From Alphaproteobacteria bacterium (GTDB lineage: Bacteria; Pseudomonadota; Alphaproteobacteria; SHVP01): 64,000 nucleotides of DNA. The position numbers and the translations under genes were made by a program. The notes under the pieces were generated by a model. That model saw only the letters and a list, made by a program, of their open reading frames with translations. It was not told the origin of the DNA and did no database searches. Below are positions 18,578 through 28,956 of this stretch, piece by piece. Positions within the stretch are counted from its first letter, which is position 1. Every line of letters begins with the position of its first letter. The stretch is taken from assembly GCA_040216735.1 (NCBI GenBank), contig JAVJOO010000002.1:1205118-1269117 (forward strand), given 5' to 3'.

Positions 18578-19195
18578 CTAGTTGATAAGGGGGTCGACGA
18601 CCTTCTCGAATTCGCTGAACGACATGCCGCCGGCGACGACCCGTCCGTTCACGACGAACGAGGGCGTCGAGCGAATGCCGAATTCGTTTTCGCCTTGTTG
18701 GCGGCTGAGCAGGACGCCTGCGGCATATTCTTCGTTTTCGATACAGGCATCGAAACGTTCCTGGCTCATGCCGCCCAGGCGCGCAAGCTTGGCTAATTCG
18801 CCCATCGGATCGGCCACCGTGGTCCAGCGCCGCTGCTGTTGAAAGAGGACCTGGACGAAGCCGTAGTAGCGCTTTGGGCCGTCCTCGGCCATGCAGTGGG
18901 TCAGGATCGCCGCGCGGTAGGCCGCGCCATCAAGCGGGTAGTCGCGGAAGATCATGCGGACCTTACCGGTGTCGACGTAGGCCTTCATCACATCGGGGAG
19001 CACGGTGTTATGGAATTCAGCGCAGTGCGGGCAGGTGAGGGACATGTACTCGATAACCGTCACAGGCGCCGCGGGGTCGCCCACGACGACCTCAAGCGGC
19101 TTGGCGTCCTGGGCGGACGCCCCGGAAACAAACGGCGCGGCGAGCGCCAGCATCAGCACAACAAAGGCCCGCAGGCCAACCGTAATTTGGGTCAC
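18578..19195 (-). CDS. exported DsbA-family thiol:disulfide oxidoreductase
   Basis: Periplasmic thioredoxin-fold protein (205 residues from the GTG at 19195). A signal peptide of about 28 residues ends SGASA. The active site is CPHC (C55, C58) in EYMSLTCPHCAEFH, and the cis-Pro loop is GIRSTPSFVVNG. This is the DSBA/BdbD-like form common in alphaproteobacteria. A TTG at 19207 is in frame but is itself part of the GGAGGGG ribosome site, which points to the GTG. Located dciA-like, DsbA-like, smc on one strand; the functional link to SMC is unclear. Confidence 0.88.
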   Translation of the reverse strand: MTQITVGLRAFVVLMLALAAPFVSGASAQDAKPLEVVVGDPAAPVTVIEYMSLTCPHCAEFHNTVLPDVMKAYVDTGKVRMIFRDYPLDGAAYRAAILTHCMAEDGPKRYYGFVQVLFQQQRRWTTVADPMGELAKLARLGGMSQERFDACIENEEYAAGVLLSRQQGENEFGIRSTPSFVVNGRVVAGGMSFSEFEKVVDPLIN

Positions 19196-19317
19196 AAACC
19201 CCTCCAACCACTAGATGTTGAGTATATGGAGCGGTCCAAGACCGCTCAAGCCGACTCCATCCTGCCACTGTGGCAAAACTGTGGATAACACAATGCCGTC
19301 ATGGCGGGCGGGCGGGT

Positions 19318-19830
19318 TTAGCGGAAGACGGTCACGGTGCGGCCCAGGTTCCGCAGCGCATCGGCGAGATCCCCGTTGCGGGTGCCGCCGACCTGTTCAG
19401 CGATCCGGTCCTCTTCTTCCGCGGTGAGGGCGCGCAATTGCCGGCGCTCGCTGAGCGTCGGCGTCGGTAAAGGTCCTTGGACGATGGAAAGGCGGGCGAC
19501 CGCCTGATAACCGAAGAACGTGTTGATGCGATCGAGCACGACCGGGTGGAGGTGCTGGAGTTCTGTCGCGAAACCCGACGATGCACGCACAACCAAAGTG
19601 GCACCTTCGCTGCGGTCGCGCCCGAACTGAAGCCGTTCGGGGCAACTGTAGCGGGCCATCAGATCGCCGACGATCGAGGGCCATTGGGTGAGGATCTCGC
19701 GCCGGGCAAATCCGCGTTTGCGAAACGTCGATTTGGTGACGTCGGCCAGAGCCGCGCCGGCCGGGCGCGGTCGCCAACTGCGGCGTTCCTTCGGTGCGTT
19801 GGTTTTGGGCGGGGTTGGGGGGCTGGCCAT
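19318..19830 (-). CDS. DciA-like DUF721 protein (probable helicase-loading factor)
   Basis: A 170-residue protein of the DUF721/DciA family. DciA loads the replicative helicase DnaB in bacteria that lack DnaC/DnaI. The core has the KH-like block KRGFARREILTQWPSIVGD (about 38-56) and SEGATLVVRASSGFATELQH, then a less conserved C-terminal tail. The first 25 residues are Pro/Arg-rich and probably disordered. Divergent from mutY, 122 bases upstream of the DsbA-like gene. Domain assignment is good; the helicase-loader role is inferred from the family. Confidence 0.8.
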   Translation of the reverse strand: MASPPTPPKTNAPKERRSWRPRPAGAALADVTKSTFRKRGFARREILTQWPSIVGDLMARYSCPERLQFGRDRSEGATLVVRASSGFATELQHLHPVVLDRINTFFGYQAVARLSIVQGPLPTPTLSERRQLRALTAEEEDRIAEQVGGTRNGDLADALRNLGRTVTVFR

Positions 19831-19894
19831 CGCCGTATCATGATCGAGTGAGCCGGGGACGTCACGCGCCGCGGTGGGCGTGCTAGCGTCGGGG

Positions 19895-20965
19895 ATGGCC
19901 TTCCCTCCGGCAATCTCTATTTCGCCCGATCATCTGCTGACGCGTTTGCTGGCGTGGTATGACCGAAACCGCCGTGTCCTGCCGTGGCGGGCGTTGCCGG
20001 GGACGGCGGCCGATCCGTACCGGGTATGGCTTAGCGAGATCATGTTGCAGCAAACCACTGTGGCCACGGTGACGCCGCGCTTTGTCCGGTTTGTCGCGCG
20101 CTGGCCCGATATTGGCGCGCTGGCGGCGGCACCGCTCGATGATGTGCTGCACGAATGGCAGGGGCTGGGCTATTACGCGCGGGCGCGGAACCTGCACCGC
20201 TGTGCGCAGGCCGTCGTCGCGAATTACGGCGGCTTTTTTCCAGCCGATGCCGTGGCCTTGGGCGCGCTGCCGGGGATCGGGCCCTACACCGCGGCGGCGA
20301 TTGCCGCGATTGCGTTCGATCGACCGGGCATTGCGGTGGATGGCAATGTCGAGCGGGTGATGGCGCGGTTCCATTGCATCGAAACGCCGCTGCCGGCGGC
20401 CAAAAAGGCGTTGGCCGAGGCTGCCCGCGCCCTGACGCCGGCGACCCGCGCGGGCGATGTGGTGCAGGCGTTGATGGAGTTGGGGGCCACCGTATGCACA
20501 CCGCGGCAACCGCAATGCGCGCAGTGTCCTTGGCAGGCGGACTGCGCGGGGATGGCGGCCGGGATCGCAGAGAGTTTACCGCGCCGTGCGCCGCGCTCGG
20601 CACGCCCGGAACGCCACGGCCTGGTTTTCTGGCTTGAAGATCCCGCCGGACGGGTCCTGTTGCGGCGCCGGCCCGAGACCGGCTTGTTGGGCGGGTTACA
20701 CGAGATACCGTCGACCCCGTGGCGCCCCGCGCCGTGGGATCTGGAAGAGAGCCTTGCTGAAGCACCGGCGCCGGCAGATTGGCGTTTGCTTGACGGCACG
20801 GTCGTGCACGTGTTCACGCACTTTCGCCTCACTCTCCAGGTAGCGGTGGGGCGGACCGACGGTGAGGTGCTGCCCGGCGATTGGGCGGCGCCCAAGCAGT
20901 TTGGCGATTACGCGTTGCCGACGGTGATGAAGAAGGTCGCCCGGCTGGTGCACGACCAGCCCTGA
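19895..20965 (+). CDS. mutY: A/G-specific adenine DNA glycosylase
   Basis: Removes adenine mispaired with 8-oxoguanine. It has 356 residues from the ATG at 19895. The helix-hairpin-helix is LPGIGPYTAAAI; catalytic residues are E48 (WLSEIMLQQT) and D149 (AVDGNVERV). The 4Fe-4S cysteines are C201, C208, C211 and C217 (CTPRQPQCAQCPWQADC). The C-terminal NUDIX-like 8-oxoG domain is present (LVFWLEDPAGRVLLRRRPE, GLLGGLHEIP). A GTG at 19874 is an alternative start with no obvious ribosome site. Confidence 0.96.
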   Translation: MAFPPAISISPDHLLTRLLAWYDRNRRVLPWRALPGTAADPYRVWLSEIMLQQTTVATVTPRFVRFVARWPDIGALAAAPLDDVLHEWQGLGYYARARNLHRCAQAVVANYGGFFPADAVALGALPGIGPYTAAAIAAIAFDRPGIAVDGNVERVMARFHCIETPLPAAKKALAEAARALTPATRAGDVVQALMELGATVCTPRQPQCAQCPWQADCAGMAAGIAESLPRRAPRSARPERHGLVFWLEDPAGRVLLRRRPETGLLGGLHEIPSTPWRPAPWDLEESLAEAPAPADWRLLDGTVVHVFTHFRLTLQVAVGRTDGEVLPGDWAAPKQFGDYALPTVMKKVARLVHDQP

Positions 20966-21002
20966 GGGCTAATGCCGGCTCGGCGCGAGTGTTGGCCTGG
21001 AG

Positions 21003-22166
<1,164 letters not shown>

Positions 22167-22189
22167 TCAAGCCACAAGATATAGATGAT

Positions 22190-22852
22190 TCAGTGGCTTA
22201 GGAGGGGTTGTTCATGTGCTGTTGGACGTAGCGGGGCGAAGCTGCGGCGGTGGTGTGGGGTCGGACCGAGCAGGGTTAGGGCGAGGCGGTGGTGGGCCGT
22301 GCCGTAGCCGCGGTTGCGTTCCCAGCCGTACCCTGCATGGTCTTGGGCGAGGCGGGCCATCAATCGATCGCGGGTGACTTTGGCGATGATCGAGGCGGCG
22401 GCGATCGATACCGAGGCCGCGTCGCCGCCGACGATCAGGCGCTCGGCGCAGGTCAGCCGTGGCGAGCGGTTGCCGTCGATCAGCGCGAGGTCGGGCATCC
22501 GTCCGATCCGCCATGCTAGATCGCGGACCGCGCGTCGCATCGCGAGGAGCGATGCTTGGAGGATATTGAGGCGGTCGATTTCAGCGACCGAGGCAATACC
22601 GACGCCGACGGCGGCGGTATCGCAAATTTGCCGGTAGAGAGCCTCCCGTTGGGGTTCCTTGACGGTTTTCGAATCGTCGATCCCGTCCGGTAGGCGGCTA
22701 ACGTCGAGGATCACCGCCGCCGCGACGACCGGACCTGCCAGCGGGCCGCGGCCAGCTTCGTCGACCCCGGCGATACGACCGCCGCCGGCTTCCCGTTCGA
22801 ACCGCAGCGTCGGGCCGGGGCGGCGTTTCCTGGTTTCGGCGGCGATATTCAT
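22190..22852 (-). CDS. rnhB: ribonuclease HII
   Basis: Removes ribonucleotides embedded in DNA and degrades RNA-DNA hybrids. It has 220 residues from the ATG at 22852 ([13 protein letters not shown]). Catalytic carboxylates are D31 and E32 ([13 protein letters not shown]) and D126 ([10 protein letters not shown]); DDSK (59-62) and [14 protein letters not shown] are conserved. The frame is open to 23005, but the extra residues look non-coding and lie in the A+T-rich promoter region. It follows ccrM's start by 56 bases on the same strand. Confidence 0.95.
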   Translation of the reverse strand: MNIAAETRKRRPGPTLRFEREAGGGRIAGVDEAGRGPLAGPVVAAAVILDVSRLPDGIDDSKTVKEPQREALYRQICDTAAVGVGIASVAEIDRLNILQASLLAMRRAVRDLAWRIGRMPDLALIDGNRSPRLTCAERLIVGGDAASVSIAAASIIAKVTRDRLMARLAQDHAGYGWERNRGYGTAHHRLALTLLGPTPHHRRSFAPLRPTAHEQPLLSH

Positions 22853-22930
22853 GGTGTTGGAATCTATCACGAAGGTGCCGGTCGGAAGGACGACTGCGGT
22901 TCGAGGGGGGAATACTGTGGAAAACTCAGG

Positions 22931-23061
22931 TGTTATAAAATGATAACTATAATATAATTTTAGGTTAGCGACAGTACTCCAGCGGTGGGCACGGCCCGTA
23001 ATCATCTGTCGGGGGGCGAATGCCCGATAGGAAATGCGAGCATAGAATGATATTTATCATT
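22931..23061. promoter_or_regulatory. A+T-rich control region with two related inverted repeats
   Basis: The gap between rnhB and the TetR gene is strikingly A+T-rich for this part of the chromosome. Site 1 (22931-22948) is TGTTAT-AAAATG-ATAACT. Site 2 (23046-23061) is AATGATA-TT-TATCATT, 2 bases before the TetR start. Both contain AATGATA. The layout suggests operators for the adjacent TetR regulator (inference from position and symmetry only). Confidence 0.45.
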
Positions 23062-23063
23062 TC

Positions 23064-23615
23064 ATGCGCTATCGAACGGACCATAAAGCAGCGACACGCG
23101 ACCGCATCTTGGCAGCGGCAATGGCGCTTCTGACGCAGCAGGGGCCCCATGCCGTCACTGTGCACGGCGTAATGCGGGCGGCACGCCTCAGCCATGGCGG
23201 GTTCTATGCCCACTTTGACTCGCGCGACGCGCTGTTGGACGCGGCGCTCGAGGCGGCCGCGGAACGGACGCTGGATGGATTGTTCGCAGGACAGGACGCG
23301 GGTGCGCCGTCGCGCCGCGACCAGATCGGCCGCTATCTCGGGCGTGCCCACCTAGAGGCGACGGTGGGCTGTCCGCTGCCTGCGACCTGCGGCGGCGCGT
23401 TGGAGGGACCGTCCGGCGTGGCGCGGCGGCGCACCGTGCAGCGCTACCGCGACGCAATGACCAAGGTCGCCGACGATGCCGGGCACGCGGATGCGCTGCT
23501 GGCTTTGATGGTCGGGGGCATGGCCCTCGCCCGTGCGCTCGGCGGCGAAGAGGGCGAGGCCATGTTGCGCGCGTGTCGTCGAGCCGCCCACGCTCTCGAG
23601 CGGCCGATCCCCTAA
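23064..23615 (+). CDS. TetR/AcrR family transcriptional regulator
   Basis: A 183-residue one-component repressor-type regulator. The N-terminal helix-turn-helix covers about residues 8-55 (ATRDRILAAAMALL, then VMRAARLSHGGFYAHFDSRD); the rest is a ligand/dimer domain with GCPLPATCGGALEGPSG. The ATG has no Shine-Dalgarno sequence; the 16-bp inverted repeat occupies that place, so the mRNA may be leaderless or the operator may overlap the initiation region. The last 4 bases overlap the convergent radical SAM gene. Regulated genes unknown; autoregulation is likely. Confidence 0.88.
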   Translation: MRYRTDHKAATRDRILAAAMALLTQQGPHAVTVHGVMRAARLSHGGFYAHFDSRDALLDAALEAAAERTLDGLFAGQDAGAPSRRDQIGRYLGRAHLEATVGCPLPATCGGALEGPSGVARRRTVQRYRDAMTKVADDAGHADALLALMVGGMALARALGGEEGEAMLRACRRAAHALERPIP

Positions 23616-24745
23616 ATCAGCGAGAGTTGAGGGTTCGGCGCTTCCGGGCGATGGAAGAGGTCGGTTCGTAACGGTGGGAGCTTGCGGTCGACGCCAAAGC
23701 GCCGAGCGGCTTTCTTGAAGCGTTGCGCGATCAGGTCGGCATAGGGGCCGCTTCCGCGCATCCGTGTGCCGAACGTCGCGTTGTAGTCTTTGCCGCCCCG
23801 CGTCCCCTGGACGAGGCCGATTACCTTCGCGGCACGGTCTGGCACGTTTTCGTGCAGCCAGTCGCGGGCAAGGTCCTTGATCTCGTAGGGCAGGCGCAGC
23901 AGGACGAAACCGGCGGTACGGGCGCCCGCGTTCGCCGCCGCTTGGAGGATCGGTTCGATCTCGTGGTCGGTCAGCCCGGGAATGATTGGGGCGACCATGA
24001 CTCCGGTGGGAATGCCGGCGTCGCTGAGCAAACGGACCGCCTCGAGACGGCGCTGCGGCGTCGACGCCCGCGGTTCCATCTTGCGCGCAAGACGATGGTC
24101 GAGCGTGGTGACCGATACCATGACATGGGCAAGCCCGCGCGCCGCCATATCAGCCAAGATGTCGATGTCGCGGGTGACGCGCGCGGCCTTGGTCACGATG
24201 CCGACCGGATGGCTAAATGCGGACAGGACCTTCAGCACGTCGCGAGTAACCCCGTACCGCTCTTCGATCGGCTGGTAGGGATCGGTATTGGTCCCCATCG
24301 CGATCATCTGGCAGGTGTAGCTCGGTTTGCGCAGCGCGCTCGCGAGCAACGTTGGGGCTTCGGGTTTGGCAAACAGCCGGGTCTCGAAATCGAGCCCAGG
24401 CGAGAGGCCGAGATAGGCGTGGGTCGGCCTTGCAAAGCAGTAGAAGCAGCCGTGTTCGCAGCCCCGGTAGGGGTTGATCGAGCGATCGAACCCGATGTCC
24501 GGCGATTGATTGCGGGCGATGATTGTGCGGCTGGTGTCGATCTCGACGGTCGTCCGGGTCGGTTCCGCGTTCTCGGCGCCGCCCCAACCGTCGTCGAACT
24601 CGAAGTCGGCGTCCCGCGTCACCCGAACCTCAGGTTCGAAGCGGCCGGAGACGTTGGTGATGGCACCGCGCCCGCGCCGCGCGTCGGGGTGGACGGCGGG
24701 ACTGCTCGTTGGGGGGTGGGAGAGATCGAGGGGGCGCGGCGCCAT
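23612..24745 (-). CDS. PA0069 family radical SAM protein
   Basis: A 377-residue radical SAM protein of the PA0069 type, related to spore photoproduct lyase-like (SplB) proteins. The cluster motif is C96, C100, C103 in YRGCEHGCFYCFARPTH. Also visible are MGTNTDPYQPIE and VSVTTLDHRLARKMEPR. The first 80 residues are a charged N-terminal extension usual in this family. The substrate is unknown. It overlaps the TetR stop by 4 bases (convergent) and is divergent from the glycosyltransferase pair. Confidence 0.9.
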   Translation of the reverse strand: MAPRPLDLSHPPTSSPAVHPDARRGRGAITNVSGRFEPEVRVTRDADFEFDDGWGGAENAEPTRTTVEIDTSRTIIARNQSPDIGFDRSINPYRGCEHGCFYCFARPTHAYLGLSPGLDFETRLFAKPEAPTLLASALRKPSYTCQMIAMGTNTDPYQPIEERYGVTRDVLKVLSAFSHPVGIVTKAARVTRDIDILADMAARGLAHVMVSVTTLDHRLARKMEPRASTPQRRLEAVRLLSDAGIPTGVMVAPIIPGLTDHEIEPILQAAANAGARTAGFVLLRLPYEIKDLARDWLHENVPDRAAKVIGLVQGTRGGKDYNATFGTRMRGSGPYADLIAQRFKKAARRFGVDRKLPPLRTDLFHRPEAPNPQLSLI

Positions 24746-24857
24746 GGCCGGACTCTATGGCGATTTCGGAACAAATCAAGAACATTGGTGCCCGCATTTT
24801 GCCTGCCCCGCAGCGGTGTCTTGTTTGGGGAACGGCCCGGCACCATAGTCCGGCGCG

Positions 24858-25583
24858 ATGGAATCCCCCGTGCGGTTTTCGGTGCCTGCGCCCCCGCCCA
24901 TTGGCCCGGCCGACCTCGGGTCTTTGACGGTGGTCATGCCTGTTCTGGATGCCGCACAAGCTCTGCCGAGGGCGTTGGCGCCGCTGGCGGGGGTTCGCGT
25001 GATTGCAGTTGATGGCGGTTCTCGCGACGCGACAATCGAGGTCGCCAGAGCGGCGGGTGCCGTCGTCGTGCCGAGCAGGTCTGGGCGCGGAACCCAACTC
25101 ATCGCCGGCGCGACCGCGGCCACGACCGAGTGGCTCTTGTTCTTACACGGCGACACCTGCCTTGGGCCCGGATGGCGCGATGAGGTGGCGCGGTTCATGG
25201 CCGGTCCGCGGTCCAAGTCCGCCGCAGCAGTGTTCCATTTTCGATTAGATGCGACGGGGTTTTGGCCGGCGCTGTTGGCCGTCGGCGTCTTTGTGCGGGG
25301 GCGGGTTTTTGGTCTTCCCTACGGGGATCAAGGTTTGCTAATTCACCGGGCGCTGTACGACGCGCTGGGCGGCTACCGGCCGATGTCGTTGATGGAGGAT
25401 GTCGAGTTCGTCCGGCGTGTCGGTCGCCGCCGACTGGTCTTTCTGAAGACACTGGCCGTGACATCGGCGGTACGCTATCGGCGCGACGGGTATGTGCGCC
25501 GTGCGCTGCGCAACATGAGGTGTCTTGCGCTCTACCTGATGGGCGCCGACCTTGCGCGCATTCGCCGGATCTACGACGCGTGA
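24858..25583 (+). CDS. TIGR04283 family glycosyltransferase (GT2 fold)
   Basis: A 241-residue GT2 (GT-A fold) transferase. Nucleotide-sugar binding starts at LTVVMPVLDAAQALPRAL and VIAVDGGSRDATIEVA; the DxD-like metal site is LFLHGDTCLGPGW; the acceptor-side block is YGDQGLLIHRALYDALGG and MSLMEDVEFVRR. TIGR04283 proteins were named for an association with arsenosugar synthesis and normally occur next to TIGR04282, as here (GTGA overlap). No arsenic methyltransferase or ars gene is in view, so the role is open. Confidence 0.85.
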   Translation: MESPVRFSVPAPPPIGPADLGSLTVVMPVLDAAQALPRALAPLAGVRVIAVDGGSRDATIEVARAAGAVVVPSRSGRGTQLIAGATAATTEWLLFLHGDTCLGPGWRDEVARFMAGPRSKSAAAVFHFRLDATGFWPALLAVGVFVRGRVFGLPYGDQGLLIHRALYDALGGYRPMSLMEDVEFVRRVGRRRLVFLKTLAVTSAVRYRRDGYVRRALRNMRCLALYLMGADLARIRRIYDA

Positions 25584-26188
25584 GACGTCAACTCATCGTG
25601 TTCGCGCGGGCGCCGCAATACGGCGCGGTTAAGACGCGGCTCGCGGCAGAAATCGGGACGGGTGCCGCATGGCGGGCCTACCGGGAAATGAGCGCGGCGA
25701 TCCTGCGCGAGGTTGTGGGATCGCCGACGTGGGAGACGCGTCTCGCGATTACACCGGCAACCTTTGCGCGGCGTGCTCGTTTCTGGCCGCCCAGCGACGT
25801 GGAACGTGTCGCGCAATCGTCCGGCGATTTGGGGCGGCGAATGGCGGCCATGTTAGCCGCGGGGGTCGGGCGCGGGCCGGTCGCGATCGTTGGTTCCGAT
25901 ATCCCGGCGATGTCGCGGGCTCACATCGTTGAGGCATTCGAGGCGCTCGCGCAGCACGACCTCGTCTTTGGTCCCGCCGTCGACGGCGGTTACTGGCTTG
26001 TCGGCGCGCGCCAGGGGCTGCCGGTGATGGTCCTCACCCATCTCTTCGATGACGTTCGCTGGTCGAGCGGCGACGCACTCGCCGATACGCTACGTAACGT
26101 GCGCGGCGGTCTCAGAGTTGCCTTCGCCGCAATGTTGCGCGACGTGGATTCGACGATCGATCTCGCGGCTTGGCGCGCGGGCGTTTAA
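25580..26188 (+). CDS. TIGR04282 family nucleotidyltransferase/glycosyltransferase-like protein
   Basis: A 202-residue protein of the TIGR04282 family (GT-A fold, CofC/MobA-like). The start GTG overlaps the stop of the TIGR04283 gene. The N-terminal RQLIVFARAPQYGAVKTRLA is the nucleotide-binding loop; VAIVGSDIPAMSRAHI and FGPAVDGGYWLVGA are family signatures. The two genes form a translationally coupled pair. The frame is open upstream to 25262 only as a shadow of the first gene. Exact substrate unknown. The stop overlaps the small exported protein on the other strand. Confidence 0.85.
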   Translation: MRRQLIVFARAPQYGAVKTRLAAEIGTGAAWRAYREMSAAILREVVGSPTWETRLAITPATFARRARFWPPSDVERVAQSSGDLGRRMAAMLAAGVGRGPVAIVGSDIPAMSRAHIVEAFEALAQHDLVFGPAVDGGYWLVGARQGLPVMVLTHLFDDVRWSSGDALADTLRNVRGGLRVAFAAMLRDVDSTIDLAAWRAGV

Positions 26189-26454
26189 GGAACGCTGGGT
26201 CGGTAGACCGAGTCGCGGGCACGCTGGTCGAGGATTTCGTTGGCTTTGTTTTCAAAGCACTCATGGTACTGCGGCGACCCTTCCGCAAATCCCTTTTTTT
26301 CGCAATGTCGCTTCAGCCAAGCACGGTCACGTTCGGTGAGGCGAAAGGTCCGGCCACGCACGGTAACTTCCTGGGCGATCGCGGATGCGGGGAGTGCGGC
26401 GACGATGGGTATTGCAACGAGCGCGGCGAGTACGCCGCGGCGATGAACGATCAT
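26185..26454 (-). CDS. small exported protein of unknown function
   Basis: An 89-residue protein with a clear signal peptide (MIVHRRGVLAALVAIP, cleavage near ASAIAQ at about 28), leaving a mature peptide of about 60 residues that is highly charged and has two cysteines (KRHCEKKG and YHECFEN) that could form a disulfide. AGGAG sits six bases before the ATG; the longer upstream frame has no ribosome site. It overlaps the TIGR04282 stop by 4 bases. I do not recognise the family. Confidence 0.65.
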   Translation of the reverse strand: MIVHRRGVLAALVAIPIVAALPASAIAQEVTVRGRTFRLTERDRAWLKRHCEKKGFAEGSPQYHECFENKANEILDQRARDSVYRPSVP

Positions 26455-26531
26455 GGTGTGCTCCTGTAGGGTATCGAGCTGTACCCTCCAGATGGGGAGG
26501 CGCCGCGCCCGCGACAACTGCCTGGGACAGA

Positions 26532-27077
26532 TCACGCTTTGGTGCGGCGTTCCGTCTCGGTTAGGCGGTCGAATAGTTCGACGAAATTGCACGGCATGAA
26601 CCGGTAGTCGAGCTGGAATCGAAGGATTTCGTCCCAGCCGTCCTTGCAGGCGCCTGGCGACCCGGGGAGGGCGAAGAGGTAGGTGCCGCCGGCAACGCCC
26701 GCTGTGGCGCGCGACTGGATGGTCGAAGTGCCGATTTTTTGGAAGCTGATCCAGCGGAAGAGCTCGCCGAAACCTTCGATCGGTTTTTCGTAGACCGCGG
26801 CGAAGGCCTCGGGCGTGACGTCGCGTCCGGTTACGCCGGTGCCGCCGGTCGAAATCACAACATCCACCTCTGGGTTGGCGATCCAGGCGCGTAGTTGCGC
26901 TTCGATCTCGCTCCGGTCGTCGATCACGATCGCGCGGTCGGCCAGGATGTGTCCGGCGCCGGTCAAGCGGTCGACGAGGGTTTGGCCGCTGCGATCGTCT
27001 TCGAGGGTGCGGGTGTCCGAGACGGTCATGACCGCGATTCGGACCGGTACGAAAGGGCGTTTTTCGTCAATCGGCAA
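26532..27077 (-). CDS. moaB: molybdenum cofactor biosynthesis protein MoaB
   Basis: MogA/MoaB-fold protein that adenylylates molybdopterin or otherwise serves molybdenum cofactor synthesis. It has 181 residues from a TTG at 27077 preceded, 8 bases away, by GGAGGT. Motifs: [57 protein letters not shown]. The start lies inside the end of the transglycosylase gene (11-base overlap), implying coupling. A frame extending upstream to 27185 exists but lies inside that gene. Confidence 0.9.
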   Translation of the reverse strand: MPIDEKRPFVPVRIAVMTVSDTRTLEDDRSGQTLVDRLTGAGHILADRAIVIDDRSEIEAQLRAWIANPEVDVVISTGGTGVTGRDVTPEAFAAVYEKPIEGFGELFRWISFQKIGTSTIQSRATAGVAGGTYLFALPGSPGACKDGWDEILRFQLDYRFMPCNFVELFDRLTETERRTKA

Positions 27078-28956
27078 GGTAGTTGACCTCCGACACGGCT
27101 GAATCCGATTTACCCGATAGCCCTTTGAGCGGGTTCGCACCATCCAGGGCAAAATAGTAGGGCCAGTGGCCCGCCGCGACGGCATCCAGGGACGGCACCT
27201 CTTGCCCGAGCCGCAGGCGGTAGAGCCAGAAATTGCTCAGGACGCGTTCGATAAAGAGACGGGTCTCACGCGAGGGAATGCTCTCAATGAACAACAACGG
27301 GTCTTCGGGGTAGTTCATTCGGCGCAGCCACTTGTTCAGGTTTCCGGGCCCGCCGTTATAGGCCGCCGCCAACATGAAGAGATTGCCGCGGACCAAGTCG
27401 TCGCCCATCAACAATTCCAAGTAGCGTTGCCCAAGGTCGAGGTTGAGCTGCGGATTGTAGAGTTCGTTCAGCCGGCCGCCACGCAAACTGTTGTCTTTCG
27501 CGACGAAGCTTGCGGTCCGTGGCATGAGTTGCATCAGCCCGCGTGCCCCCGCCGGGCTCTTGGCGTTGGTGTTGAAGCGCGATTCTTGGCGAATGAAAGC
27601 GAACACTAGGGCGCGGTCGACTGAATAGCCGTTTTCAAGCTCCCATGCCGGCAGCGGGTAGAGCGCTGCGTCGTAGTAGCGGCTCGCCGGATCCAGGGTC
27701 TTGATGCCCAATTGGATTGCCGCGCCGGGTAAGCCGAGGTGCCCCGCAACGGCGAGCAGAACTTCGGCGTTCTGCGCCGAGGCGCCAGCGATCAATTGGC
27801 GGATTTCCCGTTCCGCGAGATGCTGTTGACCGACCTGCGCCAACGCGATCGCGCGCCGGACGCCGTCGTTTTCGCGGACGGCGGAGAACCGTTCCTCATT
27901 CAGCGGCGGCAAGTCCCAGGCGATGTCGATGTCTTCACCCAAAAGACGCATCGACAGAATGCCGTAAAACGTGCGCGGATGACGAACGCCGATGCGCAGC
28001 CATCGGGTCACGTCTTCGGGGTGGCCGTTGATGAGGTTGGCGCGCGCCGCCCAATAGGCGCCGGCGGCGATGTTCCAGTCCGAAGACGAGGTGGAAAGCG
28101 CGAGCGCCTCGAAATGTTTTTCGGCAACCGGGTAGCGCCCCAACCGCCACGCCGCGAGGCCCGCAGTCCAATCGGCGATCGCGACGTGTTCGCGCGACCG
28201 TTCGGCGGCGGCGGCGGCGATGCGGTAGGCCTTTTCATTTTCGCCGCGGAAGTACCACCGGACGGCGATTTCCCACATCAACGTGTCGATTTCGACATCG
28301 TCGAGGATGGCGCGGGTCTTTTTGCTGCGGAGCTGTTGCTCGGTATTTGTCAGCACCGTGCGTTGAATCTGCCGCAGGATCGCGCGTTGCAGGTTGCGCG
28401 CTTCCTGCCGCTGGGCGCTCGACCGCGTGCGCGGCGATACGTATCTGCTCTGCGGAGGTGGGGCAACGTCGACGGCCTCGCCGTCGTCATCGTCGGTTTC
28501 GAGGCGTGCGACTTGGGGCGCGAGCGGGTTGCGGGTACCTTGCGGTTTCCGGTTCAACGCGAGTTTGTAGACGCGGTTGGCGCCGGGATGGTCGCGGTAG
28601 TTGGCCATCCAGCTCGAAAGCTCGGGAAAGCTCGAGCGATATGCCGTCGGATGCATGTAGCGCTGGAACAGGACATGGCCCATCAGCACCCTGTCGTTGA
28701 TGCGACCAATGACCCGATCTGCGGCGCCCCATTCACCGGTTTGCTGGAGGTCGAACGCGGTACGATAGAGAACAACGTCGTCGGGCGAGAGGATATCGAA
28801 CGGCGTTTCAGGTTCGTGCACGACGATAGCCGGCGTCGGCGGCTTCTCCCGCGGCAACGGAAATTCGGCGGCCCGGACGGGCGCGGCGACGGTTACCGCA
28901 GCCACAACGATTGCCGCCAAGGTAGGCAACGTTCTTCGCGCCATCCGATTCGCCAT
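27067..28956 (-). CDS. slt: soluble lytic murein transglycosylase (Slt family)
   Basis: Periplasmic enzyme that cleaves peptidoglycan glycan strands to 1,6-anhydromuropeptides. It has 629 residues: signal peptide of about 28 residues (to APVRA), a long alpha-helical superhelix, and a C-terminal lysozyme-like domain with catalytic Glu near residue 458 ([17 protein letters not shown]), then [10 protein letters not shown] and [10 protein letters not shown]. The ATG at 28956 is in an ATGA overlap with the glycosylase gene; the longer frame to 29001 lies inside that gene. Confidence 0.94.
   Translation of the reverse strand: MANRMARRTLPTLAAIVVAAVTVAAPVRAAEFPLPREKPPTPAIVVHEPETPFDILSPDDVVLYRTAFDLQQTGEWGAADRVIGRINDRVLMGHVLFQRYMHPTAYRSSFPELSSWMANYRDHPGANRVYKLALNRKPQGTRNPLAPQVARLETDDDDGEAVDVAPPPQSRYVSPRTRSSAQRQEARNLQRAILRQIQRTVLTNTEQQLRSKKTRAILDDVEIDTLMWEIAVRWYFRGENEKAYRIAAAAAERSREHVAIADWTAGLAAWRLGRYPVAEKHFEALALSTSSSDWNIAAGAYWAARANLINGHPEDVTRWLRIGVRHPRTFYGILSMRLLGEDIDIAWDLPPLNEERFSAVRENDGVRRAIALAQVGQQHLAEREIRQLIAGASAQNAEVLLAVAGHLGLPGAAIQLGIKTLDPASRYYDAALYPLPAWELENGYSVDRALVFAFIRQESRFNTNAKSPAGARGLMQLMPRTASFVAKDNSLRGGRLNELYNPQLNLDLGQRYLELLMGDDLVRGNLFMLAAAYNGGPGNLNKWLRRMNYPEDPLLFIESIPSRETRLFIERVLSNFWLYRLRLGQEVPSLDAVAAGHWPYYFALDGANPLKGLSGKSDSAVSEVNYLAD

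Noticed and set aside
20966-21002. Terminator between mutY and ccrM
   Set aside because: AGCCC-TGA-GGGCT can pair, but there is no T-run and the stem partly overlaps the mutY stop region.
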